From Hybos culiciformis (Eukaryota; Arthropoda; Insecta; Diptera; Hybotidae): a DNA stretch of 64,000 nucleotides. The translations under genes were made by a program, and so were the position numbers. The stretch is from assembly GCA_964007475.1 (NCBI GenBank), contig OZ023273.1, positions 109,056,485 through 109,120,484 of the forward strand. Reading direction: 5' to 3'. Positions 54,232 to 64,000 of the stretch are shown here, piece by piece (positions within the stretch are counted from its first letter, which is position 1; every line of letters starts with the position of its first letter). The notes beneath the pieces are model-generated. The model saw nothing but the letters and a program-made list of their open reading frames with translations, was not told where the DNA came from and did no database searches.

Positions 54232-55350
54232 GGCGCCGTGACATTTGTCCGCGGGACATTTGTCCGCGATGAAATTTGTATGGAAAACTTCGCGGACAAA
54301 TGTCATTTTGCAAAATGTCATTTGTCCGCGATTGTAAAATGACATTTGTCCGCCGCGGACAAATGTCCCAAAATTAGCGGACAAATGACATTTTGCAAAA
54401 TGACATTTGTCCGCGATTGAATTTTCTAACTTTAGCGGACAAATGTCATTTTGCAAAATGTCATTTGTCCGCGATTGATTTTTCGAATTTTTAGCGGACA
54501 AATGTCATTTTGCAAAATGTCATTTGTCCGCGATTGAAATTTTTAATTTTTAGCGGACAAATGTCATTTTGCAAAATGTCATTTGTCCGCGATTGATTTT
54601 TCAGTTTTTTTAGCGGACAAATGTCATTTTGCAAAATGTCATTTGTCCGCGACTGATTTTCCAATTTTGGAGATACTGCAGATTCCGTGAACCACTCAGA
54701 ATCGTCTGAAGCTTGGAAAAGGGAAGAGGGGTAGAGTCCCCCCAAATTGTTCATACATTTTGTATATGCAATTTTTTTTTTTTGCCCGATTTGCCCCTTA
54801 AATAGAGGGGGGTGGGGGGCGGCGGGTGGACTGGTGGTTGGTCAGTGGGATTTGCGGCTGACGCCGCAAATCCCACTGACCAACCACCAGTCCACCCGCC
54901 CGCCCGCCGCCCCCCACCCCCTCTCTCGTTGTGCCGATTCTGATTGGTTCACGTCATCTGCACTTTAGCCTAAAATTTTTAGCGGACATATGTCATTTTC
55001 CAAAATGTCATTTGTCCGCGATTGCTTTTTTAATTTTTAGCGGACAAATGTCATTTTTCAAAATGTCATTTGTCCGCGATTGATTTTTTAAATTTTTAGC
55101 GGACAAATGTCATTTTGCAAAATGTCATTTGTCCGCGATTGATTTTTCATATTTTTAGCGGACAAATGTCATTTTGCAAAATGTCATTTGTCGGCGATTA
55201 ATTTTTAGCGCGGACAAATGACATTTTGGAAAATGTCATTTGTCCGCGGCGGACAAAAGACATTTTGAATCGCGGACAAATGTCATTTTTATGTCCGCGA
55301 TACAAAAACAAATCGCGGACAAATGTCCCGCGGACAAATGTCCAACCCCC
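54232..55350. mobile_element. Family B fold-back element, copy 1
   Basis: Ends are ggcgccgtgacatttgtccgcg and the inverse of gcggacaaatgtccaaccccc, flanked by gtgtataga (54223-54231, 55351-55359), a 9-bp duplication. Each arm holds about five near-palindromic modules of the form gcggacaaatgtcattttgc followed by its inverse, spaced by short T-rich linkers. The core (about 54665-54970) has inverted halves and a GC-rich hairpin at 54806-54920. Frames reading as repeated NDILQNDICPLK are by-products of the modules. Confidence 0.92.
54806..54920. repeat. GC-rich hairpin in family B copy 1
   Basis: Arms of more than 45 bp (ggactggtggttggtcagtg, then ggatttgcggc) surround the 4-base loop tgac at 54859-54862. 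The only break is an 8-bp gcgggcgg length difference. The G-rich strand (ggggggtggggggcggcggg) could also form a quadruplex. Confidence 0.92.
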
Positions 55351-55402
55351 GTGTATAGACACCTCGTAATTAATAACAAATTTAGTTAACATATATTATA
55401 AT

Positions 55403-55750
55403 CTACTATTAGCATAACTACTATATAGATTTAAATATCTTCAAATTACTATTTCATCAATTCTAAAAACAAGTATCTTTAAAAATTTTTATTTTGTATT
55501 TTTAAGTGTTTTATATTTTTTTGCAAACAGAATAAAATACTTCTTTACTGTTAATCTGTTTTTTTTTTTTTTATATAATTTTGTAGATACCATAATGGAC
55601 AATAATATTGAATAGGTTATTAAGTAACATCTTAACTATTTAAATTTTCTATTAAAAGTTTAATTCTTATATTGTTAAAATTGATGTTTAGTTTTGGAAT
55701 AGAGATATTTATTTATTTAACTATATATTTTTAATCATGAGAAAACTATA
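55403..55750. other. Intergenic DNA upstream of collagen 4
   Basis: AT-rich; nothing recognised. Confidence 0.5.
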
Positions 55751-55780
55751 TATAAGATTACTTACAGAATAAAGTTTATA
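55751..55780 (+). promoter_or_regulatory. TATA box of collagen 4
   Basis: TATAAG at 55751-55756, with a TATAGTT string about 29 bases downstream that could serve as initiator. The start codon is at 55800. Confidence 0.5.
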
Positions 55781-55799
55781 GTTATTCAAAAAATAGACC

Positions 55800-56534
55800 A
55801 TGATGGAGAAACTTGCAATATTTTTAGGTGAATGTCTTAAATAAAATTTTTTTTTTAAAAATATAAATTTTTTAAATAATTCTTATTTTATTTTAGTTAT
55901 TAGTTTAGTTGTAACAACGGTTTCAGCGATGTCCAGAGAATTTCCGGCACGAAAAAAACGTCAAGATAGTAATGAACTTAATTTTGCATTAGGAAAACAA
56001 GGCGGCTGTATTTGTCCGCCAGGACCGTCAGGGGCTACTGGTCCGCAAGGTGATAATGGTCCAATTGGTCCGCCAGGTATTAAAGGTGACAAAGGAGCAC
56101 CTGGAACAGCAGGAATTCCCGGAACTACTGGTAAGGGGGAATTATTGTTTTTCTTAACAACACAATTATTTTCAAACCCAAGTGTAACATGAAGTCTGAG
56201 AGAATCCACTTTATTCACATAAAGGTTGAAGATATTAAACTTATTGTGATGTTATTAAAATTTTGAAACATACCCACTATTCGTATTTTCAGGATCAGTT
56301 GGTCCAGAAGGCAGGAAAGGACCTCAAGGACCGACAGGGGCACCAGGACCACAAGGAAACCCTGGTCCAATTGGACCTCAAGGCAAATCTGGAGTTCCAG
56401 GAAATCCAGGGCCTAATGGAAGTGTAGGGCCTCAGGGTCCTACAGGAAGAACGGGATCTGCAGGATCTCCTGGAACACCGGGAACACCTGGACAGGCAGG
56501 TATACCCGGAGAGGCATTCAATATTCCTGGTTAA
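55800..56534 (+). CDS. Short secreted collagen 4 (37 Gly-X-Y triplets, CxC motif)
   Basis: Three exons: 55800-55827, 55897-56130, 56293-56534; phase-1 introns; 167 aa. The signal peptide [20 protein letters not shown] appears only after joining the 28-nt first exon. Residues 21-51 contain a dibasic ARKKRQD stretch, a possible furin-type cleavage site, and then GGCICPP. Residues 52-162 are 37 uninterrupted Gly-X-Y triplets (GPS to GEA), followed by FNIPG. CxCxPGPSG matches collagen 3. The helix has GxK/GxR and GDN/GDK triplets, so it is more charged than collagens 1 and 2. The second intron lies after triplet 12. The role is unknown; co-assembly with the other three chains is inferred. Confidence 0.9.
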
Positions 56535-58458
56535 AATAAATTCGAAAGACTAATGCAATTGACTTATAATTGAAAAGTAAAAAAAAAACAGAAAATAAAA
56601 TAAATAAATAATTTATAATAACACTATTATTTATTTTCTATAACACACTATTTTATGGAGTGCTTTAGTTTTATAAATAGAACCATAAAGAAAACAATGG
56701 AAACAAATTTTCTAGTCCTATGTAAATCTATAGATACTCCGTTTTCAACCAATATTTCAACGAATATCCCTCTGATGTGTTCAACAATTTAAATTGGTAT
56801 TCTTCTGTTATTCTGAATCAAAAGTATTGAATCCATTTATTTTTCTGAATTCTTATCATAGCTATAAAATTATTTTCCATTTTGATACATGCATTATGTA
56901 AATATTGAATAGAATTTTATTTTCTAAGCTCTCGCATTATATAATGCACTTTTAAAAGAGGTTTAATAAAATTTGAAATTCAATTGAAAGAAAGTGTGCT
57001 TCAGTGAAAAAAAAAGCAAATTATATACAAAAGCGCATTTCCCATCAATTGATTTGATAAAAAATAAATATTCAATCAATTTATATATTAATATAAGAGG
57101 TTCGTTTAAAAAGTCTTTCTAATTTCTTATTATATGAGATGCATTTAATTTAAGTTTTAACGAATTAAGTCCTTGTTTTTTCTAACAGAATAATTATGAA
57201 ACATCAGACAGACTTATGAAACATCAATTGTGTTGAATGAAGTTGAATAACTATGTATTTAAAATTCTCAAAAAATGCTAAATAAAACTGGTGGTATTTT
57301 CGGGATTTCAAGTTCCGGGATTTAGTGTTTTCGGGATTTTGACTTCGGGATTTCAGAATCCGAGATATTAGCTTCCGGGATTGTGATTTCCGAGATTTAG
57401 ACCGGTTCCCATTATAAAAACATGATACAACAACGAAGTCAATTTCAAGGATTTGAATTTTTTTGGTATTCTCCTACTTTTTGATCCTACTTTATATGAT
57501 TTTAATTTTACAAATGTCTTCATATTGTCATTTAAAGGCAATGACAAATTGGTATAACAAATTCAGTTTAATGAATTTGATAATTTTGAATTTTTCGTCT
57601 ATCTCTCATGTACACCTAAATTTCAAGTCATTCTCTCTCAAAATAAAATACAATACTCATACAATTAAAAAAAAAAAGGGAAAATTTCTTCCTTGACTTA
57701 GGAAAATGTTGAAGTTCTTAAATGTACTTTATTTGGGTGAAACAAAACTGATGTTTTCAAAATATAAGTTGTATAAAATTTCAATTGAATAGTTATCTAC
57801 TTATATTAATATTATTATTAATGCGCCAAGAGAATATATTTATAATTTATTTCGTTATAGGCTGAAAATATGGTTTTTAAATTTTTTGAACAGTCGAATG
57901 TAGAAAATAGGAAAACAGTGCATTCAAAAATGGATTTTAGAAAAATTATATTTTTTATTATTTATTAAAAAAAATTGTTTCGCACTTAAATTCACACATT
58001 TTTTACACACTCTTTCCCAAATTTACTAATATGTATATGAAACGATTATTCTGTATTCATCAATCAATGATACAGATTATCCTTAAAAAATATATAGATT
58101 TATTTTTAATATTTGCCTTAAGGAAAATATTGTATAATAATAATAATAATTTATTGACAAAATGATGTGAAAATCTGGGATCAAATTATATAACTTGTAA
58201 CATTGTTGTCCAATGGAAATTATTATTATGAAATTTTTTTTGGGTTATACATAAATTTGATTAATAAGTTATATGCGAGTATATAAAATTTATGAATACC
58301 GTAATATTATAATAACATTCATTTACATAGGAAATTATTATTTTTAAGTTCTAAAACAATAAATAATATGCTTTTGTTCAAGTTAAAAAATATATTGCAT
58401 ACAAAAAAAAATTACTTTACGCAATAGAATCCAAATTAGTCAATTAAACAACGGATTT
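56535..58458. other. Intergenic DNA downstream of collagen 4
   Basis: No gene supported. Near 57300-57400 a degenerate repeat of ttccgggattt occurs about six times. Confidence 0.55.
57300..57400. repeat. Degenerate CGGGATTT minisatellite
   Basis: Units such as tttcgggatttcaag, ttccgggatttagtg and tttcgggattttgac recur with a period of roughly 16-18 bp. Confidence 0.7.
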
Positions 58459-58720
58459 GGCTCTAAAAGTTCAGTTCGTTCAAAAACTAAAGCCATCAGA
58501 CCATTCGCTGATTTCATCATTGAACAAGATGATGGACTTTCAGAAAAAAATCGTCGAAATCGGGCTTCAGAAAATACCAGAATGATTGTTGAAAAACCAT
58601 TACGCCCATCTCGTGTTACTGTTTGTTGTGCATTTTAGGCTGGTGGTGTCATTGGTCCATAAACGATGTTAAAAGAATCAATGCCTGTTAACGTGGTCGC
58701 GGTGGACGTTTTTCCGATAT
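58459..58720 (+). pseudogene. Decayed mariner/Tc1-like transposase fragment
   Basis: The plus-strand frame contains FADFIIEQDDGLSEKNRRNR, ENTRMIVEKPLRPSRVTVC and, after an in-frame stop, AGGVIGP. This matches the catalytic-domain region around RVTVWCA..GVIGP of IS630-Tc1-mariner DDE transposases. A stop replaces the residue between CCAF and AGG, and a second stop follows GVIGP. It is non-functional. Confidence 0.75.
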
Positions 58721-59389
58721 CATTTTTAAATTATTTAATTGTAGGCTCGTTACAAGATATTTCAATTAAAATATTCCAAATTTTCATTCAAATGTGGTAT
58801 GCTTTATTTAAAAATTAATGAAAAATCCCACTATAAATTCAAGATGGGAATTAAGTTTTTGAAGCTCACGTTTTTTAAAGAAATACTTGTCAAAATTGCA
58901 TTTTATAAGATAAAAGAAATATGGAAACCGCATAGAAGCGAACTAGCAGAATATAGTATATCTTACAATGTATGCAAGGAAGTTTGAAAAGAAATGTTAT
59001 GAAATTATGAAAATTTAGATTAAGATTTCAGAAATGTACATTAAATTAAATATGCTACGTAGAATTTCAATTATATTTTTGGCTAAGGCTGAAAAAAAAA
59101 AAAACTTTTTCTTCGGTTTTCATTGTCTGAGATTTTTATTTTATCATTGAAACAATTCCACACAAGTTTTTACATTTAAATATAATTTCATAAATATTCT
59201 AAATTTATTGTCATTTCATCTGCGGTTTTTTTTTTTCTTTTATGAGAAAGTTTTTATAATTTTCATTTTGTTAGGTATCTTTTTGTCGTCTAGATAGAAT
59301 TTTATTGAAGTGAATTTTCATGTTCTTATTTTGCATATTTTTTCTTTTTTGTCGCTTTTCTCATATTTCGACTTCTTTCTTGTGAAGTA
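58721..59389. other. AT-rich intergenic DNA
   Basis: No gene recognised; a 62-codon frame at 58799-58987 has no identifiable feature. Confidence 0.5.
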
Positions 59390-59397
59390 AATTCTAA

Positions 59398-60437
59398 GGC
59401 GCCGTGACATTTGTCCGCGACATTTGTATGGAAAACTTCGCGGACAAATGTCATTTTGCAAAATGTCATTTGTCCGCGATTGTAAAATGACATTTGTCCG
59501 CCGCGGACAAATGTCCCAAAATTAGCGGACAAATGACATTTTGCAAAATGACATTTGTCCGCGATTGAATTTTCTAACTTTAGCGGACAAATGTCATTTT
59601 GCAAAATGTCATTTGTCCACGATTGATTTTTCGAATTTTTAGCGGACAAATGTCATTTTGCAAAATGTCATTTGTCCGCGATTGAAATTTTTAATTTTTA
59701 GCGGAGAAATGTCATTTTGCAAAATGTCATTTGTCCGCGATTGATTTTTCAGTTTTTTTAGCGGACAAATGTCATTTTGCAAAATGTCATTTGTCCGCGA
59801 TTGATTTTTCAATTTTGGAGATACTGCAGATTACGTGAACCACTCAGAATCGTCTGAAGCTTGGAAAAGGGAAGAGGGGTAGAGTCCCCCCAAATTGTTC
59901 ATACATTTTGTATATGCAATTTTTTTTTTTTTGCCCGATTTGCCCCTTAAAGAGAGGGTGGTGGGGGGCGGCGGGCGGGCGGGTGGACTGGTGGTTGGTC
60001 AGTGGGATTTGCGGCGTTGTTGTGCCGATTCTGATTGGTTCACGTGATCTGCACTTTAGCCTCAAATTTTTAGCGGACATATGTCATTTTCCAAAATGTC
60101 ATTTGTCCGCGATTGCTTTTTTTAATTTTTAGCGGACAAATGTCATTTTGCAAAATGTCATTTGTCCGCGATTGATTTTTTAACTTTTTAGCGGACAAAT
60201 GTCATTTTGCAAAATGTCATTTGTCCGCGATTTTCAGATTTTTAGCGGACAAATGTCATTTTGCAAAATGTCATTTGTCCGCGATTAATTTTTATCGCGG
60301 ACAAATGACATTTTGGAAAATGTCATTTGTCCGCGGCGGACAAAAGACATTTTGAATCGCGGACAAATGTCATTTTTATGTCCGCGATACAAAAACAAAT
60401 CGCGGACAAATGTCCCGCGGACAAATGTCCAACCCCC
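59398..60437. mobile_element. Family B fold-back element, copy 2
   Basis: It has the same ends and module order as copy 1 and is flanked by aattctaa (59390-59397, 60438-60445), an 8-bp duplication at an unrelated site. It lacks the right arm of the central GC-rich hairpin: after gtgggatttgcggc the sequence goes straight to gttgttgtgccgattctg. Modules show point changes, e.g. gtccacga for gtccgcga near 59620. Confidence 0.92.
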
Positions 60438-60599
60438 AATTCTAATCTTATGAAAAAGATTAACTAGTTTAAAAAATATGGTTAATCTTCTTCATATATT
60501 TAAGAATAAAATAATAATTAATTATGAATCATATTTTCTAAAGCTTTATTGCGCAATATTATCACCTGAGTCACATAGTGTTATTTTGATGTTTTTCGT

Positions 60600-60828
60600 G
60601 GCACTCCGAAACAATTTATGCGGACACTATTTATACGAAAAAAACGACATTATTCATACGATAAATAATGTCGCTTTAAAAGCGATATTATTTATACCAA
60701 AAAAAAAATCGACTTTATTCACACATAAATTATGACATTCCTGAAAGCGACATTTTACTCATTTGTATGGTAGGAATAATGTCGTTTTTTCGTATAAATT
60801 ATGTCCGTATAAATTGTTTCGGGACGCC
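60600..60828. mobile_element. 229-bp MITE with 9-bp target duplication
   Basis: Long terminal inverted repeats of about 50 bp start ggcactccgaaacaatttat (inverse of right end ggcgtcccgaaacaatttat). gtttttcgt is duplicated exactly on both sides (60591-60599, 60829-60837). GGC ends, an internal cggaca and the 9-bp duplication resemble family B. Confidence 0.92.
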
Positions 60829-60837
60829 GTTTTTCGT

Positions 60838-62360
60838 TTGTAGTATTTATATACTTTCAGTCAAGAAACTATTTTCATATTCTTAGAATGTGTGTTGATT
60901 TAGATCTCGGTGGTTGGTGCGAAATTTAACACTTATACTATTCTAAGACAAAATTTATTGATTAAGATTTTGTTAATTTTATTGAATTGGAGTAAATTTT
61001 TTTTTTGTTAGTTCTATGACTTACTAAAAATAATATTCAAGTTTATGACTGAAAATCTAGAAAATGTTTATACAATAATAAACAGAACTTTTAGATAAAT
61101 AAGTATAGTATATAACTAATTTTTCAATAATATTATATTTTATTTTATGCTATATTGATTAATAAAATATAATAAATATTACTAATCTTTTCAGATACAA
61201 TATTTATGATAAATGTTCTGGTATACAGTGCTGTGATATATTTTGTTTGATATATATAGATAAATATACATCGTCTACCATAGTACGTTGTATTATTATC
61301 ATATATAATGTTAAATAAATAAACAAAAAATTCTCGTTAAAATTTCAAATTTCTAATATTTATGATGAATAATAAATTTTCATTGAAGGACTCGGGTATT
61401 TTTTTCATAAAATTGTTTATAATATTGGCGATATTGAACCATACAGTGTCTTTAAAATAAAATAAATAAACTTTTTATTCTAATGCCGCATACCTTTAAA
61501 CTTTCTGGTATGCATAAAAATCAAATTACCATTTGAATAACAAAAATAATACTGAGAAAATAATATTTTAATACATGATATATTATGTGAAAAATGTATA
61601 TACTTAAATTCAATTTTCTAAAGTGCACTTTAGCATAAGAATTTAAATTATCTCATATCATGTCATAATATCTGTCTAACTATTTTGTCATTTTAATTTA
61701 AACAAACAAGAGACAAATATGAATTTTATTTTATATATGATATGAAATTATATGTATTTATCGTATATTGAATACGTTTCTATTTAAATTTTTTTTCCTA
61801 TTTAGTTTGATGAGGGCAAAAAATATAAAATGTTTTTCAATAGAAAAATTAAGAGCACGTAAAATATTGATTGTTCTTTATTTACTTTCCATTAATGTTT
61901 GTGGTCATTTTTTGTCCTCATCAGTATCCTTTTACATTAAGAAGCCTTGTATCGAAGATTCTTTTACAAAATTTCAGCTAGCTATAAGAAGTTATGTTAT
62001 AAAAACCGTCTAACCAAAGGCTTGTTCTTCCAGGAAAAAGCGATATCAGGGAGAGGAAAAAGCATAAAACCACTCTGTCTAGCCTTGCCTTGAAATGAAT
62101 CTTTTATGTTATGACTGCAATTATATCATTCTCTTTGCTGAATATTATATTATTCTATGCTGTTCAAAAGTTTATTGATAATAAAGCAAAAACGTTTTCT
62201 CTTCGAGAGCAGTATTATAGTAGATTGATTAATAAATAAAATATATTTTGTGAAAACTTAAAGAATCTGAAAAAAAAACTTATTTATAGTTTATCAATTT
62301 TTATTTTCTCGTGAACGTTTTTCAATTCACAATAATCAGAAATAATAATTTGCTACTATT
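60838..62360. other. AT-rich intergenic DNA
   Basis: No supported gene; an 81-codon plus frame at 61768-62013 has no recognisable domain. Confidence 0.5.
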
Positions 62361-62750
62361 ATAGATTATTAGTAGAGCCGATGTCTAAATGCCTAAAGAC
62401 TAGGCATTTTGCCTTGTCTGATGTTTTTGGCTTAGCGAGACTTTTTTGGAAATTTCAGCCTAGCGAGCCTAAAATGACAATTTTTCGGTAATTTTTTCGA
62501 AATTTGTTCGTTTCAATAATCCTGGATTCAAGACTGTTGTCGACAAAATAATGCTTTGAATCATCGATCACAAACAACGTAAGAATTTGTTATGAATATT
62601 TCGGCTGCTTACAAATATTGTTCCACAACATCTGCTGATGTTGAACGATCTTTTTCAGCATACAAAAATGTTTTGACATCTAAACGTAGATCTTTTTCGT
62701 TCGAAAATCTAAAACAGCACTGTAATGTACTTTGCAATCGTGAAAAATAA
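62361..62750 (+). pseudogene. hAT element relic with C-terminal dimerisation domain
   Basis: The frame 62592-62750 encodes 52 residues containing TSADVERSFSAYKNVLTSKR and FENLKQHCNVLCN, the hAT C-terminal dimerisation signature. A stop lies a few codons upstream in the same frame, so the rest of the transposase is gone. Upstream, tagagccgatgtctaaatgc (62373) may be the old 5' terminus, and palindromic taggcattttgcct follows it. This is a deleted, inactive element. Confidence 0.8.
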
Positions 62751-64000
62751 TAATATTGTTTCGAAATCCTTTCAAAGTGTGTGTTTTTTCATATTTTTGC
62801 GCGACTTTTCAGAGATTTTTTTTGAATTTTAGAAAGTTTTTTGAATTTTTAAAGATAAGCAAATTATCACTATATCTATACATCTCTACATCTCGTATCC
62901 CAAAAATAAAAACTCAAATCTATTTATTTTCAAATCCATTTATATAATTTTTTTTTTTCCACTTTTTTTTTAACAAACTTTTCGTTAAATAAAATCATAT
63001 TATGCCATATAATGTAATAATAGAATTCCATCAATTTACTCTATCAATTAAATTTGTTATCATCACGTTTATCTGTGGATTCCATTTACATGCTTGATGT
63101 AATATCACATATGCACTTTATGTTATTATATAAAAAGTTGATATTATTTTTAGAAATTGTAAATGTAAAAAACAAATAATTTGAATTTATTTTTATTATT
63201 TCGAATTTCATTTTCATATTATATTTCCATGATGGGGTTAACCTTTTTTTTTCATTTTAATGAATCGTTTTTAAAATAATGAATATGATTTTGCTAATGC
63301 TAATACTATTTATAATTTAAATCTTTTGTTCATATCGCTAATTCGATTTTTTGTAGGAGATTAAACGATTTCATTATACCGCTCACATTTTCATCTGTCT
63401 GATACAACTTTATCAATATTTAACTTTATTTCTTCAAATGTTGAAAATATTAAATGATACCAAATTTTTTTACAAATCTTATGTAGTACGTAGATAATAA
63501 TTATTTTTAAAAATTTAAAATAATATTTCTAGAACGCTTTTATTGTCGGATTCGAAGTTGAAGTTTTGCTTTTTCCAAAGCGGGAAATATTAATAAGGAA
63601 GGGTGCCTGTTTTGAGTTTATTTCCTGTAGCATATAAAAACCTTCATAATTTTTTTAATACCATTAATTTAGAAATTAAATTTAGGTTTTAATTAAATAA
63701 CAAAAAAAAAAGTAGCATACATATATTTAATTTATTTTTATTAAAAGAAGTATCCTTTAATAAAAAGGCTGAAAAATTAAATTATGAAAGGTCTTTTTTC
63801 TCAATTAGACAAATTTTTAAAAAGCTAATAACATTTTATTAGCCTGTTAATAATATTGTGTCAAAGTTTTTTTTTTTATAATGTTACAAAAAAGATGCTG
63901 TGAAAGCTTATGGTGTGCTACAAATTTAATTTATTAAAAACACAAACTATTCGGACAATAATACAAGCAATTTCTTCTTATGTCATATTTTATAATTCAA
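62751..64000. other. AT-rich intergenic DNA to window end
   Basis: No gene or repeat recognised. Confidence 0.5.

Larger units (their letters stand above)
54091..55402. mobile_element. Palindromic MITE split by a family B element
   Basis: Joining 54091-54230 to 55351-55402 gives a near-complete palindrome: outer arms atatgttaacaaaatttgtt and its inverse, inner arms cacacaaacacatagacac and gtgtctatgtgtttgtgtg, and the central hairpin cgaccttcggtc. The family B element sits in the right arm. Confidence 0.8.

Noticed and set aside
54211..54754. Frames encoding repeated NDILQNDICPLK peptides (also at 59326-59649)
   Set aside because: They are translations of the family B near-palindromic modules.

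Overview
The window is from a very AT-rich eukaryotic genome. It is almost certainly an insect or another arthropod: it has GT-AG introns, a yellow/major-royal-jelly family gene, TATA plus arthropod-type TCAGT initiator promoters, and many small DNA transposons. I cannot name the order from sequence alone. There is one 200-base assembly gap (53352-53551).

Layout. Positions 1-15100 hold no gene I can support; this is AT-rich intergenic DNA with transposon-derived blocks: a triplet of ~1 kb elements (family A, 3427-6421), a 900-bp fold-back element with a perfect 9-bp target duplication (family C, 11452-12351), and two smaller inverted-repeat elements. Positions 15149-18642 (+) encode a complete six-exon ASPSCR1/TUG-type UBX-domain protein (521 aa). 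Convergent to it, 19356-38307 (-) is a complete five-exon yellow-family secreted protein (449 aa) with a 15-kb first intron and a well-spaced TATA/Inr promoter.

The most interesting part is 40038-56534. It holds four very short secreted collagens, two on the minus strand (170 and 167 aa) and two on the plus strand (182 and 167 aa). None is obvious as one open frame because each has three exons with a 28-34 nt first exon. After splicing, each encodes a signal peptide, a short N-terminal region, exactly 37 uninterrupted Gly-X-Y triplets, and a 4-6 residue tail ending PG or PGG. Equal triplet number across diverged paralogues suggests chains that assemble together. Two have a CxCxPG motif just before the helix; the other two have no cysteine in the predicted mature chain. 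Insect precedent for short secreted structural collagens exists (collagen silk of nematine sawflies), but a silk role here is inference.

The collagen cluster and the region after it are full of nested DNA transposons: a hAT MITE with 8-bp duplications (41978-42595), a hAT element inserted exactly in the B-box of a tRNA-like sequence (51550-52343), two copies of a fold-back element built of near-palindromic modules (family B, 54232-55350 and 59398-60437), a 229-bp relative with 9-bp duplications (60600-60828), and decayed hAT and mariner-like transposase fragments. Families A and B share a homologous core although their outer repeats differ.
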